DNA from: Acidobacteriota bacterium
GTDB lineage: Bacteria; Acidobacteriota; Terriglobia; Terriglobales; Acidobacteriaceae
DNA: 10,115 nt
Reading direction: 5' to 3'
NCBI GenBank assembly: GCA_021846065.1
Contig: JAJZCP010000032.1
Coordinates: 1-10,115, forward strand
The notes below the pieces were generated by a model that was given only the letters and a program-made list of their open reading frames with translations, had not been told where the DNA came from and made no database searches. This document shows, one piece after another, positions 7,822-10,115 of the stretch; position 1 is the first letter of the stretch; the number at the start of each line of letters is the position of its first letter. Both the position numbers and the translations under genes were made by a program.

Positions 7822-7827
7822 AAGGAG
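7822..7827 (+). promoter_or_regulatory. Strong Shine-Dalgarno (AAGGAG) for the DUF2127 gene
   Basis: AAGGAG lies seven bases before the ATG at 7835. It is the best ribosome site in the window and fixes the start of the DUF2127 gene. Confidence 0.8.
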
Positions 7828-7834
7828 CCTTCCA

Positions 7835-8326
7835 ATGCCGCGCCAGACGCCCGGTGAAGTGCGACGCCCGCGGCTGGGGCTGGAGATTATCGGCGGGCTG
7901 AAGCTGCTGCGCGGCGCATTCTTTATCGCCGTGGGGTTCGGCCTGCTGCGTCTGCTGCACCACGATCTGTACATGTTTGCCCTGCAGGTGGTGGAAGCGC
8001 TGCGCATCGATCCGGAGCGCATGACCGTATCGCGCCTGCTCGACAAGATCGCGCTGCTCTCAACCCATCGTGTCAAGCAACTCGGCGCACTGATCTTTGT
8101 CTACGCGGCGGTGGACTGGATTGAAGGCACCGGCCTGATTCTCCGCAAAGCCTGGGCCGAATACCTCACGCTGATTTTGACCCTCGCGCTGCTGCCGGTT
8201 GAAGCGTACCGTCTGCTCCGCCAGCCGAATCTCTGGATCACCCTCATCTTCCTGGCCAACATCCTGATTGCCATCTACCTGGTGTGGGCGCTCCGGCAGC
8301 AGCATCGCGCCGGCCATCAGCACTGA
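7835..8326 (+). CDS. DUF2127 family inner-membrane protein
   Basis: A 163-residue protein with about four predicted TM helices: roughly 20-41, 81-103, 108-124 and 132-153. The wording fits DUF2127: GLEIIGGLKLLRGAFF near the N-terminus, then the conserved core DWIEGTGLILRKAWAEYLT (94-112) with LPVEAYRLLRQ (120-130) at the end of a helix. The loop between TM1 and TM2 (42-80) is amphipathic and charged (RIDPERMTVSRLLDKI). The biochemical role of this family is not known. The end is histidine-rich (HRAGHQH) but too short to interpret. An AAGGAG ribosome site seven bases before the ATG fixes the start. It follows the beta-barrel gene by 21 bp, so it may be the last gene of a dxs-led unit. No hairpin followed by a T-run is seen after its stop. 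Confidence 0.82.
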   Translation: MPRQTPGEVRRPRLGLEIIGGLKLLRGAFFIAVGFGLLRLLHHDLYMFALQVVEALRIDPERMTVSRLLDKIALLSTHRVKQLGALIFVYAAVDWIEGTGLILRKAWAEYLTLILTLALLPVEAYRLLRQPNLWITLIFLANILIAIYLVWALRQQHRAGHQH

Positions 8327-8475
8327 CACGCCAAGCACTGAAAATCCCTCACATCTGACGACCGCAAACAGGGGGGAAGAATCCACCTGGTTAACGGCGG
8401 CAATCCACAGGCCTGGAGCGCGCAATCGCAGAGCTGTGTGCCGGTATGGCGCGTCTCCGGAAAAAATCCTCAGTT

Positions 8476-8494
8476 TCCACAAAATTTTGTTGGA
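8476..8494. repeat. Near-perfect palindrome around the mraZ -35 region
   Basis: The core CAAAATTTTG (8480-8489) is a perfect 10-bp palindrome. TCCA (8476-8479) and TGGA (8491-8494) flank it as matching outer arms, with one extra T at 8490. It overlaps the candidate -35 hexamer, so it could be an operator for a dimeric regulator. No regulator is identified. Confidence 0.55.
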
Positions 8495-8518
8495 CAAAAA
8501 ACTCCTGTGCGATACAGT
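8487..8518 (+). promoter_or_regulatory. Candidate sigma-70 type promoter of mraZ-rsmH
   Basis: TTGGAC (8490-8495) and TACAGT (8513-8518) are spaced by 17 bp. An alternative reading is TTGTTG (8487-8492) with an extended -10, TGC followed by GATACA (8508-8516), at 18 bp. Either would start transcription close to 8523-8525, at the edge of the box array. The matches are moderate, but the location and AT-rich setting support a promoter. Confidence 0.5.
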
Positions 8519-8519
8519 T

Positions 8520-8555
8520 GTGGACGAAAGTGGTCTAAAGTGGTGAATCGGGGAA
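8520..8555 (+). promoter_or_regulatory. MraZ-type operator: four boxes with 10-bp period
   Basis: GTGG occurs at 8520, 8530 and 8540, followed by GGGG at 8550, exactly ten bases apart. The two central units are identical over AAAGTGG (8527-8533 and 8537-8543). E. coli MraZ binds direct TGGGN repeats separated by five bases, and mollicute MraZ binds AAAGTG-type repeats; both have a 10-bp period, so this array suits the ring-shaped MraZ multimer encoded 52 bp downstream. It lies just downstream of the candidate -10, the position expected for autorepression. Binding itself is inferred. Confidence 0.72.
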
Positions 8556-8593
8556 TAGCCCGGCAGGATTCGCTGCAGGAATTGCTACCCAGT

Positions 8594-8597
8594 GGAG
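8594..8597 (+). promoter_or_regulatory. Ribosome binding site of mraZ (GGAG)
   Basis: GGAG is followed by ten bases and then the ATG at 8608. The spacing is a little long but usable, and it supports this start, which gives the standard MFRG N-terminus. Confidence 0.6.
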
Positions 8598-8607
8598 CGG
8601 TACCCAA

Positions 8608-9048
8608 ATGTTTCGCGGCAATCACCCAACCCGGATCGACGAAAAAGGCCGGTTGAAGGTACCTGCGGAGTTCAAGCGCCATATTGACGAGAAGTATGGC
8701 GACAAGTTCTACATCACCAGCCGGGATGGGCGCTCCGCCGAGGTTCACCCGCTGGAGGAGTGGGAAAAGATCGAGCAGAAGATTGCGCAGATGCCCAGCT
8801 CCAGCCCGGCGAAGAAGAAGCTGATGAACCTGGTGAGCTATTACGGCCAGGTTTCAGAGATCGATCAGCAGGGCCGCGTACTGATGCCGCAAATCCTGCG
8901 GGAGAAGGCGAACCTGACCGGGGATGTGGTGGTGTTCGGCAAGTTGACGTTTCTGGATGTGATGAACCGCGAAGCGTTCAACCAGGAGATTGAGGCCAAT
9001 CCGCTGACGGATGCGGATGGCGAGACGCTGGCAGCCTACGGGCTGTAG
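8608..9048 (+). CDS. mraZ: Transcriptional regulator MraZ
   Basis: A 146-residue protein, the usual length. MraZ is a DNA-binding protein of the AbrB-like double-split-beta-barrel type that forms rings and controls its own promoter and the dcw cluster. Both signature DXXXR motifs of the two repeated SpoVT/AbrB-like halves are present: DEKGR (11-15) after MFRGNHPTRI, and DQQGR (86-90) in QVSEIDQQGRVLMPQILRE. HPLEEWEKIEQKI (47-59) links the halves. The second half ends VVVFGKLTFLDVMNREAFNQ (107-126), then an acidic tail without special motifs. It is the first gene of the cluster, with a promoter and box array directly upstream and rsmH two bases downstream. Nothing is missing or truncated. Confidence 0.96.
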   Translation: MFRGNHPTRIDEKGRLKVPAEFKRHIDEKYGDKFYITSRDGRSAEVHPLEEWEKIEQKIAQMPSSSPAKKKLMNLVSYYGQVSEIDQQGRVLMPQILREKANLTGDVVVFGKLTFLDVMNREAFNQEIEANPLTDADGETLAAYGL

Positions 9049-9050
9049 CG

Positions 9051-10025
9051 ATGGATCACCAGGCTCCCCAGGGGGCGCACGGCCAGCAGGCGCGGCACGT
9101 GCCGGTTCTTTTCCAGGAAGCGATTGAGTATTTACGAATCCTGCCGGGCGGAACGTATGTGGACGCCACGCTGGGACTGGCCGGCCATAGCGCAGAGATA
9201 GTGCGAAGGCTGGGGCCGCAAGGCCGCCTGATTGCGTTTGATCGCGATCCGGAGGCGCTGACGCTGGCACAACGCCGGCTGGATGCAATGCGGCTGGAAC
9301 GCGGGACCGGGATGCCGCAGGTGACGCTCTACGGGGCGCCGTTTGCGGAGATGGCACAGCATGTGGCCCCCGCAAGCGTGGATGGCATTCTGGCCGACTT
9401 TGGCGTCAGTTCCATGCAGTTCGACACGCCGGGCAGAGGATTCAGTTTTCAGGCAGACGCGCCGCTGGATATGCGGATGGACCCGCGCAGCGGAACGACT
9501 GCCGAACAGGTGGTAAACCAGGCCAGCGAAGAGGATCTCGCCAACCTGATTTACGAATTCGGAGAGGAAAGGAGGTCGCGGAGAATCGCCAGAGCAATTG
9601 TCAGGGCGCGACCGGTGACGACAACGGCACAACTGGCCAAGATCGTCCAGGACAGCGCCCCGGCAATAAAAAGCGAGCGAATTCATCCCGCGACACGCGT
9701 ATTTCAGGCTCTCCGGATTGCTGTGAATGGCGAATTGGATCAGATTGTCGCACTGCTGCAGCAGGCCCCCGGGCTTTTGCGCACCGGCGGCAGGATGGTC
9801 GCCATCAGTTTTCACTCGCTCGAAGACCGGATCGTGAAGGACGCGTTCCGGGACGGCAAGGCGGCAGGGATCTGGCAGATTCTTACGCCGCGGCCGGTGA
9901 CAGCGGGCGATGCAGAGACAAGAAGCAACCCACGTTCGCGCAGCGCCAAACTTCGCGCGGCGGAACGCAGGAAGGCGGAAGATGCAAAGCCGCCGCAGGA
10001 AAAAGTTTTCCGGCGAAGCTGGTAG
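9051..10025 (+). CDS. rsmH: 16S rRNA (cytosine(1402)-N(4))-methyltransferase RsmH
   Basis: A 324-residue SAM-dependent enzyme that methylates N4 of C1402 in the decoding centre of 16S rRNA. Family motifs in order: HVPVLFQEAI (16-25); DATLGLAGHS (38-47), the SAM loop, usually worded with GGGGHS or GRGGHS; FDRDPEAL (63-70); LADFGVSSMQFD (114-125); GRGFSFQADAPLDMRMD (128-144); ANLIYEFGEERRSRRIARAI (164-183); HPATRVFQALRIAVNGEL (212-229); ISFHSLEDRIVK (252-263); and NPRSRSAKLRAAER (293-306). The stretch between FHSLEDRIVK and ILTPRPV is short and has none of the cysteines many RsmH proteins carry there; I see no sign that this breaks the enzyme. The ATG lies two bases after the mraZ stop with no obvious own ribosome site, which suggests translational coupling. 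Product identity is secure. Confidence 0.96.
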   Translation: MDHQAPQGAHGQQARHVPVLFQEAIEYLRILPGGTYVDATLGLAGHSAEIVRRLGPQGRLIAFDRDPEALTLAQRRLDAMRLERGTGMPQVTLYGAPFAEMAQHVAPASVDGILADFGVSSMQFDTPGRGFSFQADAPLDMRMDPRSGTTAEQVVNQASEEDLANLIYEFGEERRSRRIARAIVRARPVTTTAQLAKIVQDSAPAIKSERIHPATRVFQALRIAVNGELDQIVALLQQAPGLLRTGGRMVAISFHSLEDRIVKDAFRDGKAAGIWQILTPRPVTAGDAETRSNPRSRSAKLRAAERRKAEDAKPPQEKVFRRSW

Positions 10026-10098
10026 ACCCAGCACAGCCGGAGCAAGTTCGGGCCGGGTTCGTCCCACCCTCTTTCAGGCGAAAGAAATTCAAGCAAGC

Positions 10099-10115
10099 AT
10101 GTCCCTCCAGCTCAG
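10099..10115 (+). CDS. Possible start of the next dcw gene (3' end outside window)
   Basis: The only ATG, GTG or TTG start candidate on the plus strand after rsmH is the ATG at 10099, giving MSLQL before the edge. In dcw clusters an ftsL-like gene and then ftsI usually follow rsmH, but five residues cannot identify a product. No strong ribosome site precedes it. The 73 bases between rsmH and this point hold only a small hairpin (TCTTTC 10070-10075 with GAAAGA 10080-10085), which lacks the T-run of a terminator. Confidence 0.25.

Larger units (their letters stand above)
8327..8607 (+). promoter_or_regulatory. Intergenic regulatory region upstream of mraZ
   Basis: These 281 bp contain no credible gene; the short frames that cross them look unlike proteins. 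The left part holds a run of six G (8371-8376) and a 7-bp direct repeat AATCCAC at 8380-8386 and 8402-8408. The right part is richer in A and T than its surroundings and holds a palindrome, the candidate mraZ promoter and the MraZ box array. Initiation near 8523 would give a leader of about 85 bases. Confidence 0.7.

Noticed and set aside
7019..7963. 314-codon minus-strand frame across the beta-barrel and DUF2127 genes
   Set aside because: It crosses two plus-strand genes and their gap, has a strongly basic, Gln/Arg-rich composition, and lacks motifs, so it is a shadow frame.
9132..10067. 311-codon minus-strand frame opposite rsmH
   Set aside because: It is fully explained as the shadow of rsmH, whose motifs are unambiguous.
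10070..10085. Small hairpin TCTTTC/GAAAGA after rsmH as a terminator
   Set aside because: The stem is only 6 bp and AT-rich, with no T-run after it; dcw clusters normally continue past rsmH.
1..10115. Mobile elements, CRISPR arrays, tRNA/rRNA genes or a defence system
   Set aside because: No transposase or integrase-like proteins, no terminal inverted repeats, no spaced repeats of CRISPR type and no tRNA-like cloverleaf were seen; the genes are ordinary chromosomal housekeeping and envelope genes.

Overview
The window is about 10.1 kb of GC-rich (roughly 60%), densely coding chromosomal DNA. It carries nine protein genes (one cut by the left edge), a possible tenth start at the right edge, and one well-formed regulatory region. 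I see no rRNA, tRNA, CRISPR array, insertion sequence, phage gene or integration site. The genes resemble those of a Gram-negative Acidobacteriota, probably the Terriglobia (Acidobacteriaceae-like). The pointers are a short outer-membrane beta-barrel protein, the large PDZ/multi-TM/GAF/SpoIIE phosphatase, a divergent 'GDA' type of Dxs, a DUF2127 protein and the mraZ-rsmH pair. This placement is inference from remembered protein similarity; no search was run.

Layout. (1) 1-438 (+) is the C-terminal part of acetyl-CoA synthetase, with the adenylation lysine motif. (2) 443-3085 (-) is a membrane-anchored SpoIIE/RsbU-type protein phosphatase, convergent with acs and 4 bp from it. (3) 3203-4408 (+; possible longer form from 3128) is an acyltransferase-3 family integral membrane O-acyltransferase, divergent from the phosphatase. 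(4) 4398-4973 (-) is a small secreted NTF2-like (DUF4440/SnoaL-type) protein whose 3' end overlaps the acyltransferase by 11 bp. (5) 5137-7029 (+) is dxs, the entry enzyme of the MEP isoprenoid pathway, with unusual active-site motif variants. (6) 7094-7813 (+) is an exported outer-membrane beta-barrel protein. (7) 7835-8326 (+) is a DUF2127 inner-membrane protein. (8) 8327-8607 is a non-coding regulatory region with a promoter and a 10-bp-periodic array of MraZ-type boxes. (9) 8608-9048 mraZ and 9051-10025 rsmH (+) begin the division and cell wall (dcw) cluster. A likely next start lies at 10099.

How the genes relate. mraZ and rsmH form a tight unit (2 bp gap) that looks autoregulated by MraZ through the box array. 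dxs, the beta-barrel gene and the DUF2127 gene run in one direction with short gaps (64 and 21 bp) and may be co-transcribed. Dxs supplies isoprenoid precursors, including the undecaprenyl carrier used by the wall synthesis that the dcw cluster serves. The left half is a set of single genes in alternating orientation with tail-to-tail junctions too short for ordinary terminators.

No new multi-gene system is evident. The points most worth a second look are the mraZ operator/promoter architecture, the Dxs active-site substitutions, and the PDZ-sensor/phosphatase fusion with no partner-switching genes beside it.
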